Assembly (NCBI RefSeq): GCF_034424375.1
Contig: NZ_CP139965.1
Coordinates: 6,138,001 to 6,202,000 of the forward strand
Source: Paraburkholderia kururiensis
Lineage (GTDB): Bacteria > Pseudomonadota > Gammaproteobacteria > Burkholderiales > Burkholderiaceae
Length of the DNA: 64,000 nt
Reading direction: 5' to 3'
Part shown: piece by piece, positions 27,591 through 36,647 of the stretch
Layout of the letters: every line of letters begins with the position of its first letter
Numbering within the stretch: the first letter of the stretch is position 1
Notes under the pieces: model-generated
What the model saw: only the letters and a program-made list of their open reading frames with translations
The model's database searches: none
What the model was told of the DNA's origin: nothing
Position numbers and translations under genes: made by a program

Positions 27591-28805
27591 TTAAGGCCCG
27601 ATGGCAGGGTTCTCGCCCTCGCGCGGGCCCACGTCCGGCGTAAAGATGCCGTTGTTCGCCTGACGGCGCTCGGATTCGCGCATCAGGGCCTGCGAAAGCA
27701 GCCAGTGCGCTTCGCCGTTGCTCGAATCGATGGTCAATGCGTTGCCCGCGTTATGCCACACGCAGGTCCAGCGCCCCTGGGCCTCGCAACCGCGTGCACT
27801 CGCGAGCATCGAATCGCGCTGCTGTTCGCGGTCCATCAGGTCGCCGCGCATACGCAGCGCTTCCGGGTTATTCGGGTCTTCGGCCAGCACGTTCATGAGC
27901 GCCGCACGCGCCGAACCCAGATTGTTCTTGTCGAGATTGATGCGCGCGCTTTGCAGGCTCGCGGCAACACGCGAACGCACTTCGTCGCTGTGGCGCTGAG
28001 CCAATGTGGCTTCGCGTATGCGTCGCGCCGTGTCGGCGTCGACGCGGCTGGTCGTGCGCGATTTCTGCGAAGGCTGCGCGGGCGTATTGGCGGCGGGTGC
28101 GCTTGCATACGCTAGCGTCGACGAGGGCGCATTCGCCGTGGCGGGTGCCGGCGTTTGCGTCATGTCGGGCTGCATCGGTGCCGCCTGCGCGTTCACGTTG
28201 GGCTGCAGCGGCTGCACGGGCGCGCTGCCTTGATTCGCGAGATCGCCCTGATACCCCGCGTTTCCTTGATAGGCCTGATTCGCCTGATCGACCTGCGCGC
28301 CTCCGTTGCCCGCGCCCTGCCCCGAATCGGCTACGGCACCGCTCGCCACTTGAGGCGGCAGGTCGGGCGATTCGCTCTTGCGCGTGAAGAACGCGTGTGC
28401 GGTAAAAAGCAGTGCCGCGGCGACGAGCACGGGTATGGTGTAGTGGCTCACCTTCGCGCGCCAGCGCGTATCGACCCAGCGCCGCGGTTCGGTGTCGCCG
28501 GCATAACCGGGATGCTCGATTCCAACCGGACCGGACCCGCCGCCATAGAGCGCGAACCGTCCGCCGCTCTCGTCCAGCGGAGGGCGCCATGTGGGCTCCG
28601 CGCCGCGGGCGTTCCCGCGAGCGGCAGATGAGGCAGGCGAAGCCGGGTCGCGTGCGCTGGCGGCAGCATGTGCGTCGTGAGGCGCGCGCGAATCGAGTTG
28701 ATTCGCGCCGCAATGAGGACAGAACGCAAACGGTGACGCCAACTTGGCATTGCAATGTGCGCACCGCAGCGGAACGTATTGATCCGAGCCGATTTCGCGA
28801 GGCAT
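27591..28805 (-). CDS. Zinc-ribbon membrane protein with a TPR-like C-terminal domain
   Basis: A 404-residue protein I do not recognise as a named family. It begins with a zinc ribbon (CAHCNAKL then CPHCGANQ, residues 14-37). A linker follows, with one membrane helix near 127-147. A Gln/Asn/Gly/Pro-rich segment of about 110 residues has irregular YQGN/NQG repeats. The C-terminal 130 residues are helical, with TPR-like spacing (LDKNNLGSARAALMNVLAEDPNNPEALRMRGDLM). The topology suggests a cytoplasmic ribbon and a periplasmic repeat domain. It converges on the MFS gene with only 28 bases between. Confidence 0.7.
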   Translation of the reverse strand: MPREIGSDQYVPLRCAHCNAKLASPFAFCPHCGANQLDSRAPHDAHAAASARDPASPASSAARGNARGAEPTWRPPLDESGGRFALYGGGSGPVGIEHPGYAGDTEPRRWVDTRWRAKVSHYTIPVLVAAALLFTAHAFFTRKSESPDLPPQVASGAVADSGQGAGNGGAQVDQANQAYQGNAGYQGDLANQGSAPVQPLQPNVNAQAAPMQPDMTQTPAPATANAPSSTLAYASAPAANTPAQPSQKSRTTSRVDADTARRIREATLAQRHSDEVRSRVAASLQSARINLDKNNLGSARAALMNVLAEDPNNPEALRMRGDLMDREQQRDSMLASARGCEAQGRWTCVWHNAGNALTIDSSNGEAHWLLSQALMRESERRQANNGIFTPDVGPREGENPAIGP

Positions 28806-29080
28806 GGGCAGTCTTGCTGGTTCCAGAGGGACGTCGAAAAACTGATCCGACCCGTCATCAGGTGAAGCGGAATTGCACCAGAACGGCCGTGGCGAAAAGG
28901 AAGAGAGAACGAATATAAAGGCGCCTGGCCGAGCGCAATGATCACATGCAATATGAGCCAGTTTGCGGCGAAGATCAACCGCGAACCTGGAACAAAACGT
29001 GACGGACAGTCTTGTGTGCGAAGCCGCACAGACGCGATGTGCGGCACACGCGAGACCTGCGTGCGCCGCCTGGACTCGCC

Positions 29081-29782
29081 CTACGATTCGCGCGCGCCGT
29101 CGATCTGAATGCCGAGTTCGGCCGCCATCTGCGCGACCGCTGCCTGCAGTCGCGCCAACTCGCTTGCCATCTGTTTGTGCTCGGCCTTCAGCGTTTCGAA
29201 CTCCGTGCGCGACACGCTATCGTCGCTGCCGGCCGTTGCTTGCGGCATGTCCTGGCTCACTTCTCCGCACAGCAAATGTGCCCAACGGTTCTCGCGTTCG
29301 CCTGGCGTGCGCGCGAGCTTGACCACGCGCGGCGCCTCGCCTGCTGCGAGTTCGTCGAGAAACGCTTCCACCGACGACGTATCCGCGAAACCATGCAGCC
29401 GCGCCGAGTTCAAGCGCAACTCGGCGGCCGTCTGCGGGCCACGCAAGATCAAGGTGGCGAGCAGCGCGACGCTCTGGCTCGCCACGCCGAGCGCGCGATT
29501 CATGTTGTGCTCGAAGCGCGGCACGCGGTTGCCGCTGCTTTCGAACACGAGGCTTGCATGCTTGAGGCTTTCGATCGCTTCGAGCACCTCGGCCTCCGTC
29601 GCGTTCATCACGGGCGAGCGCGCGGTCTTCTGGTTGCAGCCGGACGTGAGCGCGTTGAGCGAAAGCGGATAGGTGTCGGGCACCGTGTGCTGCTTTTCCA
29701 CCAGCACGCCGAGCACGCGCGCTTCGAGCGGCGTGAGTTGACGGCTGGACGGACGTTCGATGGATTCGTTGCTCGTGTTCAT
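29081..29782 (-). CDS. yceH: YceH family protein (UPF0502/DUF480)
   Basis: A 233-residue cytoplasmic protein with two winged-helix repeats characteristic of DUF480: LTPLEARVLGVLVEKQHTVP at the start with TSGCNQKTARSPVMN, and LILRGPQTAAELRLNSARLH in the second half. A C-terminal coiled-coil-like stretch (TLKAEHKQMASELARLQAAVAQM) follows. Function is not established; the wings suggest DNA binding or protein contact. It is transcribed alone, with a 275-base gap before the zinc-ribbon gene in which I see nothing specific. Confidence 0.88.
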   Translation of the reverse strand: MNTSNESIERPSSRQLTPLEARVLGVLVEKQHTVPDTYPLSLNALTSGCNQKTARSPVMNATEAEVLEAIESLKHASLVFESSGNRVPRFEHNMNRALGVASQSVALLATLILRGPQTAAELRLNSARLHGFADTSSVEAFLDELAAGEAPRVVKLARTPGERENRWAHLLCGEVSQDMPQATAGSDDSVSRTEFETLKAEHKQMASELARLQAAVAQMAAELGIQIDGARES

Positions 29783-29870
29783 GGATGACGGTGAAACGGT
29801 GAGGCTTGATGCCGAGGCCCGCAGCGCGCAGGGAAGACCGATGACGGAGTTCGTCCGCGCGCCGCAGCCT

Positions 29871-31325
29871 TCACGGAATCAGCCACAACGCCGCCGCATA
29901 GATCACGAGCGAAACCGCAAACGTGACCGCCGTGTAGCCCATCACGCGCTGGATGCGAATGCCCGCAATCGCGACCACGGGCACTGCCCAGAACGGCTGC
30001 AGCATGTTCGAAACGTTCTCCGCCATCGCCACGCCCATCGCCGTGTGCGCCACGCTCGCGTGCAGCGCCAGCGCGGCGGGCAGCACGAACGGGCCTTGCA
30101 CGGCCCAATGTCCGCCCGCACTCGGGATGAGCAGCGTAATGATAAGCGAGCTGAGGTAGCTCCAGAGCGCGAGCGTCGCAGGTGTCGCGACCGCCACGAA
30201 AGTCTTCGCGATGGCGGGCGCGAGCCCCGTGCCCGTCATGATGCCCATGATGCCGCCGTAGACTGGGTACTGAAGCAGCATCGACCCGGTCTGACGCGCG
30301 GCGCGGCGAATGGCGTCCGCGTAGGCGATAGGCGTGCGTTGCAACGCGAGACCGGCAAGCAGGAAGATCAGGATCGTCGTGTTGATGTCGAGTTCGAAGC
30401 CCTTCTCGCGCCACGTCATGGCGAGATAGCCGATGCCGAGTGCGAGCAGCAGCAGCGTGCCGAGCATCGAGCGCTCCATGCGTGCCGCCACCGACGACGT
30501 GCCCGCGGCACGTGCGTGCGGGTCGCCCTCGTCGGCATGCGCGCCCGCTTCGTGCGGCTCGCTGAACGCGATCACGTGCTCGGCCTTCGGATGCATGCGG
30601 ATGAAGATCGCCGTCATCACGACGACCACCAGCACCGTCGGAATGAACACGAACGGCGCAAAGACAGTATCCGCGAGCGGCACGACGTGCCCCGTCGCCT
30701 TTTCCACGAGATTGAGCGCGTTGCCGTGCGATGCCTGGGACAACGCAATGGAACTCGATAACCCGCTATTGCACACGGACCACGCCGAGTAGCTGCCGGC
30801 CACGAGCCACGCGAAGTCCACCTTCACGCGCCGCGCGATTTCGCGCGACAGCAATGCGCCCACGATGAGCCCCAGCCCCCAGTTGAGCCACGCCGCCACG
30901 CCCACCACAGGGAACACCAGTAACGCTGCCCGAGCCGGCGACGTGACGCGCGACGCGAGCGCGCGCAAGCCGCGCTGCACGATGGGGGCATCCGCGATGG
31001 CATAGCCCGTCGCGAGAATCAGGATCATCTGCAGCGCGAAGCCGAGAATGTGGAACGTGCCCTCGTACCACGAGGTGAGGATGACGGGCAGCGTGCCGTG
31101 CGGCGCGAGCCACGCGGCAAGCACGATCACGACGAAGGTAAGGCCGAGCGAAAGCACGAACGGGTCGGGCATGACCTGCTCGAACACATAAACGAGGCCC
31201 GCGACGACGCCGCGGCCGCGTGGGCTGCCCTGCTGGTTTTCTATTACGCCTGGGCTTCCCGCTACGCCTGCGGGACGAACGACGCCCGCCATGCCGGCGT
31301 GCGATCCGGTGTCTGTCTTCTCCAT
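29871..31325 (-). CDS. atoE: Short-chain fatty acid transporter, AtoE family
   Basis: A 484-residue membrane protein with ten or more hydrophobic segments and AtoE family signatures: FEQVMPDPFVLSLGLTFVV near the start, WNWGLG-like AAWLNWGLGLIVGALLSREIARR, and PSAGGHWAVQGPF in the second half. It likely imports short-chain fatty acids such as acetoacetate or butyrate. The ATG at 31325 begins MEKTDTGSHAG, with a weak CGGA site; the in-frame extension to 31493 is not supported. A long 5' region with nested inverted repeats precedes it. Confidence 0.88.
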   Translation of the reverse strand: MEKTDTGSHAGMAGVVRPAGVAGSPGVIENQQGSPRGRGVVAGLVYVFEQVMPDPFVLSLGLTFVVIVLAAWLAPHGTLPVILTSWYEGTFHILGFALQMILILATGYAIADAPIVQRGLRALASRVTSPARAALLVFPVVGVAAWLNWGLGLIVGALLSREIARRVKVDFAWLVAGSYSAWSVCNSGLSSSIALSQASHGNALNLVEKATGHVVPLADTVFAPFVFIPTVLVVVVMTAIFIRMHPKAEHVIAFSEPHEAGAHADEGDPHARAAGTSSVAARMERSMLGTLLLLALGIGYLAMTWREKGFELDINTTILIFLLAGLALQRTPIAYADAIRRAARQTGSMLLQYPVYGGIMGIMTGTGLAPAIAKTFVAVATPATLALWSYLSSLIITLLIPSAGGHWAVQGPFVLPAALALHASVAHTAMGVAMAENVSNMLQPFWAVPVVAIAGIRIQRVMGYTAVTFAVSLVIYAAALWLIP

Positions 31326-31825
31326 GACTTCGATCCGTATGGTTGTGTGGTGCTGGACGGGTACTTGCTGAAAAGCCCGTTCAGTGAAGCGAAGCAACGA
31401 CGCATCGATAAGTTCGAATAACGAACGCAACGTCCACTGAACGAACCCGCGAAGCATACTCGTATCACCGGAAATATGCGCGCAGCCATGCAACCGGCAT
31501 GGCTTTCAATCGACCCACAGTCGGCTCACCGCCGCGTTGCGAGGCGCTCGAACGAAGCGCGACACGGGCCCGCGCGGCCTGACGCGCAATGCCGTCCACC
31601 GCGGCGCGCGCTTGCCTGCGCGCCCGTAGACGCTGGGCTAGAATCGCCTCAGGCTTCGTCCCCCCTCTTGTTTCGCGCTCGCGTGGCCGGGCGCATCCGC
31701 CGCCGATATCGCGGCGAAGCCCGCATTCGCTGCTTGCCCGGCACGGCGGTTTTCAGTTCCCCCACACCGGCTCACAACGGCGCACGCCGTGGTTCGGCCG
31801 GCACTCACCGGAAAGGAGATGGCAG
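31326..31825. promoter_or_regulatory. Divergent region atoE / CHRD gene with nested inverted repeats
   Basis: No gene is supported in these 500 bases. On the atoE side there is a symmetrical array: CGTTCAGTG (31378-31386) and its exact reverse complement CACTGAACG (31435-31443) enclose a second palindrome, GTTCG-AATAA-CGAAC (31412-31426). This could be a regulator site for atoE. The half next to the CHRD gene is GC-rich without clear signals, apart from GGAAAGGAGA at its ribosome site. Confidence 0.5.
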
Positions 31826-32293
31826 ATGAGACGATCGATGAGTCAATCAGTGTGGCAGCGCGCGGCCGCAACCGTGGCGGGCCTCGCATGCGCCGCCGCC
31901 ATGACGGCGGCTCACGCGGCACCCGTGTCGTTCACGGTGCCGCTCACGGGCGACCAGCAGGTGCCGCCCGTCCAGACCTCGGGGAACGGCAGCGCGGCGC
32001 TCACCTACGACGCCGATACCCACGTCGTGACATGGAAGGTGACGTACAGCGGCCTTTCGAGCGATGCCACCATGGCGCACTTCCACGCGCCCGCTGCAGC
32101 CGGCAAGAACGCGCCGCCCGTCATCTGGCTCACGAAAAAAGGCTCGACGGCGATATCGAGTCCCATCAGCGGCGAAGCCACGCTGACGCCTGAGCAGGCG
32201 AAGCAGTTCCTCGCGGGCGACATGTACATCAACGTCCACACGAAGGATCACCCGTCGGGGGAAATTCGCGGCCAGGTGCAGCCGCCGAAGTGA
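31826..32293 (+). CDS. Exported CHRD domain protein
   Basis: A 155-residue protein with a signal peptide of about 33 residues (cleavage near AAHAAPVSF). A single CHRD (chordin-like) domain follows, with the family signatures FTVPLTGDQQVPPVQTSGNGSA, AHFHAPA and MYINVHTKDHPSGEIRGQV. The ATG at 31826 follows AAAGGAGA by seven bases. CHRD proteins are secreted and of unknown function in bacteria. The gene stands alone, followed by a GC stem-loop. Confidence 0.9.
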   Translation: MRRSMSQSVWQRAAATVAGLACAAAMTAAHAAPVSFTVPLTGDQQVPPVQTSGNGSAALTYDADTHVVTWKVTYSGLSSDATMAHFHAPAAAGKNAPPVIWLTKKGSTAISSPISGEATLTPEQAKQFLAGDMYINVHTKDHPSGEIRGQVQPPK

Positions 32294-32334
32294 ACCTCGC
32301 GGCAGGCGCCGCGCAATAGCACGCAAAGACGGCG

Positions 32335-32375
32335 GCCCGGCTTCGGCCGGGCATGTCGGCATGCCCTCTTCTTTT
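32335..32375 (+). terminator. Terminator-like stem-loop after the CHRD gene
   Basis: GCCCGGC (32335-32341), a TTCG tetraloop, and GCCGGGC (32346-32352) form a strong hairpin 42 bases after the stop. A pyrimidine-rich stretch with TCTTCTTTTG follows about 20 bases later. The U-tract is not adjacent, so it may be an imperfect intrinsic terminator. Confidence 0.5.
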
Positions 32376-32529
32376 GCGGAGCGTGCCGGGCGTACCTAGT
32401 GGTCCGCGTTCCGTGTAGCGCGGATACAGCACCGCGAGGCGTTGCGCATCCAGGCATTCCTTCCGCTGCACAGTCCCACTTCGCCCTGCCTTCTCACGCT
32501 CGATACACGTCACAACCGTGCCGTAGCCC

Positions 32530-32721
32530 GTGCGAGCCCCCGTTCTCGCTGAAACGGCGCAAACCGCATCCACGCCCGTCCATCGTAACGGTGTGACGTC
32601 CATCACCGGAGGCATCGGTGTGGACGAAGTTGGCGCGTTCCGCGAAGTCGCGCCCAGGTACAATCTGCGCATCACACTTGCGTGGAAGGCTGGCCACACT
32701 CTATCCGACCTCGACGATTAG
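32530..32721 (+). pseudogene. Remnant of an exported carboxypeptidase-regulatory-like protein
   Basis: A 63-codon frame whose second half (VTSITGGIGVDEVGAFREV, then APRYNLRITLAWKAGHTLSDL) looks like the start of the mature part of small exported proteins that usually continue for 80 or more residues in a beta-sandwich domain. Here a TAG follows LSDLDD and nothing similar continues in other frames. Upstream, an in-frame TAG at 32524-32526 removes the signal peptide. I infer a decayed gene. The rest of the 580-base stretch 32294-32873 holds the stem-loop described above and no other gene I can support. Confidence 0.45.
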
Positions 32722-32873
32722 ATAGTGATGCAAACTATTTTCTTCACGCCGTCGTGGTCACACGAGCGCAATGGCGCCGTCGTGAATTAGCGCGGATTCA
32801 CGGTCGACTCCGTCGTTGCCGTCTAACCCCGACGGCAGCCGGCGCGTGACGCAGTAAGCCGCCAGGCGACGCG

Positions 32874-33569
32874 CTAAATAGCGTTCGCAAGTAGCGTCAC
32901 CGCCCCTGCGGCGAGCGCGAAAAGAAGGATGGCGAGCCAGAGCGGCGCGCGCCGCGGCTCGCGAACATGCGCGGGCAACTGCTTGCGTCCATCGAGCATG
33001 GGGCGCACGAGATTCTGTCCCCACACGAAGGCATAAAGCGCGACGGCGCAGACGTGCAGCGCGACCGCCACGGCGAGCGCGTCCCACAATATCGAATGCA
33101 GGGCCGTGATCGCATTCGAGACGGCGGCGGGCACGACTTCGGAGAGCGGGCCTTCGTCCGCGACGTCGTTGTAGACGTAGAGCCCCGTCAGCGTCTCCGC
33201 GGCGAGCAGCGCGAGCAGCAGCAACACCATCCAGCCGCCCGCGGGGTTGTGGCCCGCCTGCACGTCGGGTTCGCGGCGCGCCAACGCACGCAGATGCCGG
33301 AGCGCCGCGGCGGGCGCTGCCACGAAGCTGGCAAACCGCGCGGTCTGGCTTCCGAAGCATCCCCACAGCAGGCGAAACACCACGAGCACGAGCAGCGTCT
33401 CGCCGATGCGCACGTGCCAGTCGATCCAGTTGAAGCGCGCGGTCACGTAGGCCGCCGCCACGAGCGCCACCGTAAGCCAGTGAAAGAGACGGACAGGCCA
33501 GTCCCAGATCAATACGGTGCGAGATGGGAGCGCCGCGGGAGGCGGCGCATCGCGATGGTCAGGCGCCAT
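32874..33569 (-). CDS. Cytochrome b561 domain protein
   Basis: A 231-residue membrane protein with about five hydrophobic helices. It begins with VLIWDWPVRLFHWLTVALV, and histidines placed for two b-type hemes are visible (LFHW, DWHVRIGE, ITALHSILWDALAVAVALHVCAV). The family is the Ni,Fe-hydrogenase-type/cytochrome b561 group, which carries electrons between quinols and soluble partners. No cytochrome c or dehydrogenase partner is adjacent. The ATG at 33569 has CGGAG seven bases upstream. It lies 150 bases after proQ in the same direction. Confidence 0.86.
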   Translation of the reverse strand: MAPDHRDAPPPAALPSRTVLIWDWPVRLFHWLTVALVAAAYVTARFNWIDWHVRIGETLLVLVVFRLLWGCFGSQTARFASFVAAPAAALRHLRALARREPDVQAGHNPAGGWMVLLLLALLAAETLTGLYVYNDVADEGPLSEVVPAAVSNAITALHSILWDALAVAVALHVCAVALYAFVWGQNLVRPMLDGRKQLPAHVREPRRAPLWLAILLFALAAGAVTLLANAI

Positions 33570-33719
33570 GCGAGGCTCCGTGCCGGACACCGCGAGGACC
33601 ACGGTACGTGGCGAAACCGCGTGGCGCCTCGCGGTTCGGCGCGCGCGACGGCGTGTGGCATCGGCATGGGGCATGTTGCCCCGACGCCCGCCCCCACGCG
33701 CCTCGTCGCGCGCCGCAGG

Positions 33720-34517
33720 TCATTGGGCCGCGGTGCTCGGATCCGCAGCCGGCTGTTCAGCTTCGGCGGCCGGCTGGTCCGCCGCAGGTTGCGCGGCCGT
33801 TGCCGTTTCCGCATGGGCAGCCGCCTTCTGAGCCGGCCCCTGATTCTGGGCCTGGCGCTGCTTCTGCCGCTCGAGGGCCCGCGTGGCGCGCGTGACGTGC
33901 GAGGCTTCCACGCCCGGCCCCGGCGAGGCCGTGCCGTCCAGCTCGTAGCGCGGACCGCCCGCGGCCACGTGCTCGTGATAGCGCGGATGGTTCACGTGCA
34001 GCTTCAGCACCAGTGAAATGAGGGCCTTGTCGAGTTCGGGATGCTGCGCACAGAGATCGTCGAGCACGCCGATCTTGAGCGGCAGCCAGTCGCGAAACGC
34101 TGCATGCTGCTCCCCGAAGCGCTTGCGCACGGCCCGCAATTGCTGGTCCCGTTCGATGCGTGCGGCCAGTACCGGGTCGGCGGGACGCCGGGGCGCACTA
34201 CGGTCCTTCGGTTTCTGTCCCCGCGGTCGCTGGTCCGGATTCGGGCCGCGCGGCCCCTGGGCGGCGCTCTCCGGCTTCGGGCCGGGCCGGCGTGGGTGCG
34301 ACGGCCTGCCGGGCTGGCCGGTCTTCCCCTGCCGGCCGTTCGATCGCGCGTTCTGCGTGCCGGGCTTGTTCGTATCGGCCGGCCTTGTCTGGCCAGGTGC
34401 CTCGGCGTTGGCTTGCCCCTCGTCCTGCCGTTCGGGGTTCGACGCGAGCGCCTTCTTGATTTCCTGCAGGCCTTCGCGGAAGCTCAGTGCGCGGCGCGGT
34501 TGGGGTGCGGTTTTCAC
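33720..34517 (-). CDS. ProQ/FinO domain RNA-binding protein
   Basis: A 265-residue protein from GTG 34517 (VKTAPQPRRALSFREGLQ). Residues 25-100 are a Pro/Gly/Arg/Gln-rich disordered linker. The ProQ/FinO domain covers about 105-200, with QLRAVRKRFGEQHAAFRDWLPLKIGVLDDL and LVLKLHVNHPRYHEHVAAGGPRYELDG. The tail is Ala/Gln-rich. Such proteins bind structured RNAs and small RNAs. The start is not certain: GAGAG lies close to the GTG, while longer frames overlap the GH35 gene and lack support. It is divergent from the GH35 gene. Confidence 0.85.
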   Translation of the reverse strand: MKTAPQPRRALSFREGLQEIKKALASNPERQDEGQANAEAPGQTRPADTNKPGTQNARSNGRQGKTGQPGRPSHPRRPGPKPESAAQGPRGPNPDQRPRGQKPKDRSAPRRPADPVLAARIERDQQLRAVRKRFGEQHAAFRDWLPLKIGVLDDLCAQHPELDKALISLVLKLHVNHPRYHEHVAAGGPRYELDGTASPGPGVEASHVTRATRALERQKQRQAQNQGPAQKAAAHAETATAAQPAADQPAAEAEQPAADPSTAAQ

Positions 34518-34650
34518 GAAATCTCTCTGATCCAATAATCGCCGATATGATAACCAATCGCGTGCGTTGCTCGCTGACGCGCGTATTGCGCCTTTCGGCA
34601 AGCCGCGACCCTGCTCGCGCATGCCTCGCCACATGAAGGCGAACGGAACC

Positions 34651-36609
34651 ATGGCAACCGGCATGACGAACGATCCGCCGCCCCCCGACGAGCACCGCGT
34701 GCAGCCCGTCCCGCGTTCGGACGAACCCGACGGCACGCTTCACCGCACCTTTGCCTTCAGCGCCGACGGCGCGCATTTTCTGCTGGACGGCGAGCCGTTC
34801 CAGATTCGCAGCGGCGAACTGCATCCCGCGCGCATTCCCGTCGAGTACTGGCAGCACCGCATTCGCATGGTTCGCGCGATGGGCATGAACTGTATCGCGC
34901 TTTACGTGATGTGGAATTATCACGAAGCACAGCCCGGCGTATTCGATTTCGAAACGGACAATCGCGACATCGAAGCATTCGTCCGCCTCTGTCAGCGCGA
35001 GCGCATGTGGGTGCTGTTGCGGCCCGGCCCGTATGTCTGCGCCGAATGGGACCTGGGCGGCCTGCCGTGGTGGCTGCTGCGTTATCCCGACATCGTGCTG
35101 AGAACCGGCTGGGCCGGCGACCCGCGTTACATGGCGGCCGTCGCGCGCTACATCGCCGAACTGGCGGTGCGCGTGAAGCCGCTCATGATCGCGGCGGGCG
35201 GGCCGATCCTCATGATCCAGATCGAGAACGAGTTCGGCTCGTACGCGCACAACCCGCCCTACCTCGAAGAAATCCGCGCGCTCTGGCTGCAACACGGAGT
35301 GACAGGCCCGTTCTATACCGAAGACGGCCTCATGCAGCTCCAGCAGAATCGCAGCCGCGTGGCGGGCGGCGCCATCGCGCTCAGCAACGGCGACGCGGCG
35401 CAAATCGCGGCCGCACGCCAGGCGTTCCCCGACGTGCCCGTCATGGCCGGCGAGGTGTACCCCGGCTGGCTCACGCACTGGGGCGACGCCGCGTTCCAGG
35501 GCACCGCAGTCGACATCGGCGAAAAGCTCGACGCATTCATGCGCGAGCGGCTCTCGTTCAATCTCTACGTGATCCACGGCGGCACCAGCTTCGGCTTCCA
35601 TGCGGGCGCCAACACGGACGACCGCACCGGCGCCTACCAGCCCGACATCACCAGCTACGACTACGCGGCACCCATCAACGAGCAAGGCACGGCCACGCCG
35701 AAGTACGCGAAGTATCGCGAGATCGTGGCGCGCTGTCTGTCTTCGCCGCTGCCCGAGGTGCCGGCGCCGCTTCCCACCATCGAACGCCGGGGCAGCGCAG
35801 CGCTGATGCCCGTGGCCTATGCGTCGATCTGGGACAACCTGCCCGACGCATTACCCGTGGACGAGACCGTCGATCCGCAACCGTTCGAGCGGTACGGCCA
35901 GGCGTTCGGCTGCGCGCTCTATCGCACGACGTTGCCCGCCGAAGCGATGCAGGCCGATAGCGGGCTGGAAGCAGGCGGCGTCCACGATTACGCCACCGTG
36001 TTCGTGGACGGCCAGTACGTGGGCGGCATCTCTCGCGCGCGCATGCCCGCGCAACACGCGAAGCGGCACGGCGTGGTGAACGAAGGAGAGGCGCCGCTTA
36101 CGCTGCCGGCGGGCGTGGGTACGCGAAGCGTTGCCGGGCGGACGCACAACGCTTCAAGGTCACTGGACATCTTCGTCGAGGGCATGGGTCGCGTGAACTA
36201 CAGTCACGCGATGGTGGATCGCAAGGGACTGCTCGGGCCCGTCATGCTTCGGTATGCCAACGGTCGCATCGAAACGCTGAGGGGCTGGCAGGTATTTCCG
36301 CTGCCCATGGACGATGCGTTCATGGCCGCCTTGCGCCCCGTCTGCACGCAGCCGCAGCGGCCCGGCATGTTCTTCAAGGCGACGCTGACGCTCGATGAAA
36401 TCGGCGACACGTATCTCGACATGCGACGCTGGACGAAAGGCATGGTATGGGTCAACGGACGCAACCTGGGCCGCTACTGGCACATCGGGCCGCAAACGCG
36501 GCTCTACTGCCCTGCCCCCTGGCTCGTGCGCGGCGCCAACGACGTGCTGATCTTCGATCTTCACGAGACAGAGGCAAAACCCATCGAGCTTGTACGCACG
36601 CTTTCGTAG
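34651..36609 (+). CDS. Beta-galactosidase, glycoside hydrolase family 35
   Basis: A 652-residue GH35 enzyme. The TIM barrel covers roughly 50-390: FQIRSGELHPARIPVEYWQ at the start, LRPGPYVCAEWDLGGLPWWL, the acid/base motif ILMIQIENEFGSY and the nucleophile region MAGEVYPGWLTHWG. Two C-terminal jelly-roll regions follow, ending with WVNGRNLGRYWHIGPQ. It lacks a signal peptide, so it acts in the cytoplasm on imported galactosides. Several in-frame ATGs (34621, 34633, 34651, 34663) precede the conserved part; 34651 has a CGGA four bases upstream. It converges with a GH36-like gene 38 bases away, suggesting a galactoside-use pair. Confidence 0.9.
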   Translation: MATGMTNDPPPPDEHRVQPVPRSDEPDGTLHRTFAFSADGAHFLLDGEPFQIRSGELHPARIPVEYWQHRIRMVRAMGMNCIALYVMWNYHEAQPGVFDFETDNRDIEAFVRLCQRERMWVLLRPGPYVCAEWDLGGLPWWLLRYPDIVLRTGWAGDPRYMAAVARYIAELAVRVKPLMIAAGGPILMIQIENEFGSYAHNPPYLEEIRALWLQHGVTGPFYTEDGLMQLQQNRSRVAGGAIALSNGDAAQIAAARQAFPDVPVMAGEVYPGWLTHWGDAAFQGTAVDIGEKLDAFMRERLSFNLYVIHGGTSFGFHAGANTDDRTGAYQPDITSYDYAAPINEQGTATPKYAKYREIVARCLSSPLPEVPAPLPTIERRGSAALMPVAYASIWDNLPDALPVDETVDPQPFERYGQAFGCALYRTTLPAEAMQADSGLEAGGVHDYATVFVDGQYVGGISRARMPAQHAKRHGVVNEGEAPLTLPAGVGTRSVAGRTHNASRSLDIFVEGMGRVNYSHAMVDRKGLLGPVMLRYANGRIETLRGWQVFPLPMDDAFMAALRPVCTQPQRPGMFFKATLTLDEIGDTYLDMRRWTKGMVWVNGRNLGRYWHIGPQTRLYCPAPWLVRGANDVLIFDLHETEAKPIELVRTLS

Positions 36610-36647
36610 CGCGACGTGCTGCGCCCTACGACACACCTACCGCACAC

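Noticed and set aside
29760..30761. A 333-residue plus-strand frame opposite atoE
   Set aside because: It is a shadow of a good membrane-protein gene and has the typical Arg/His-rich composition of antisense frames.
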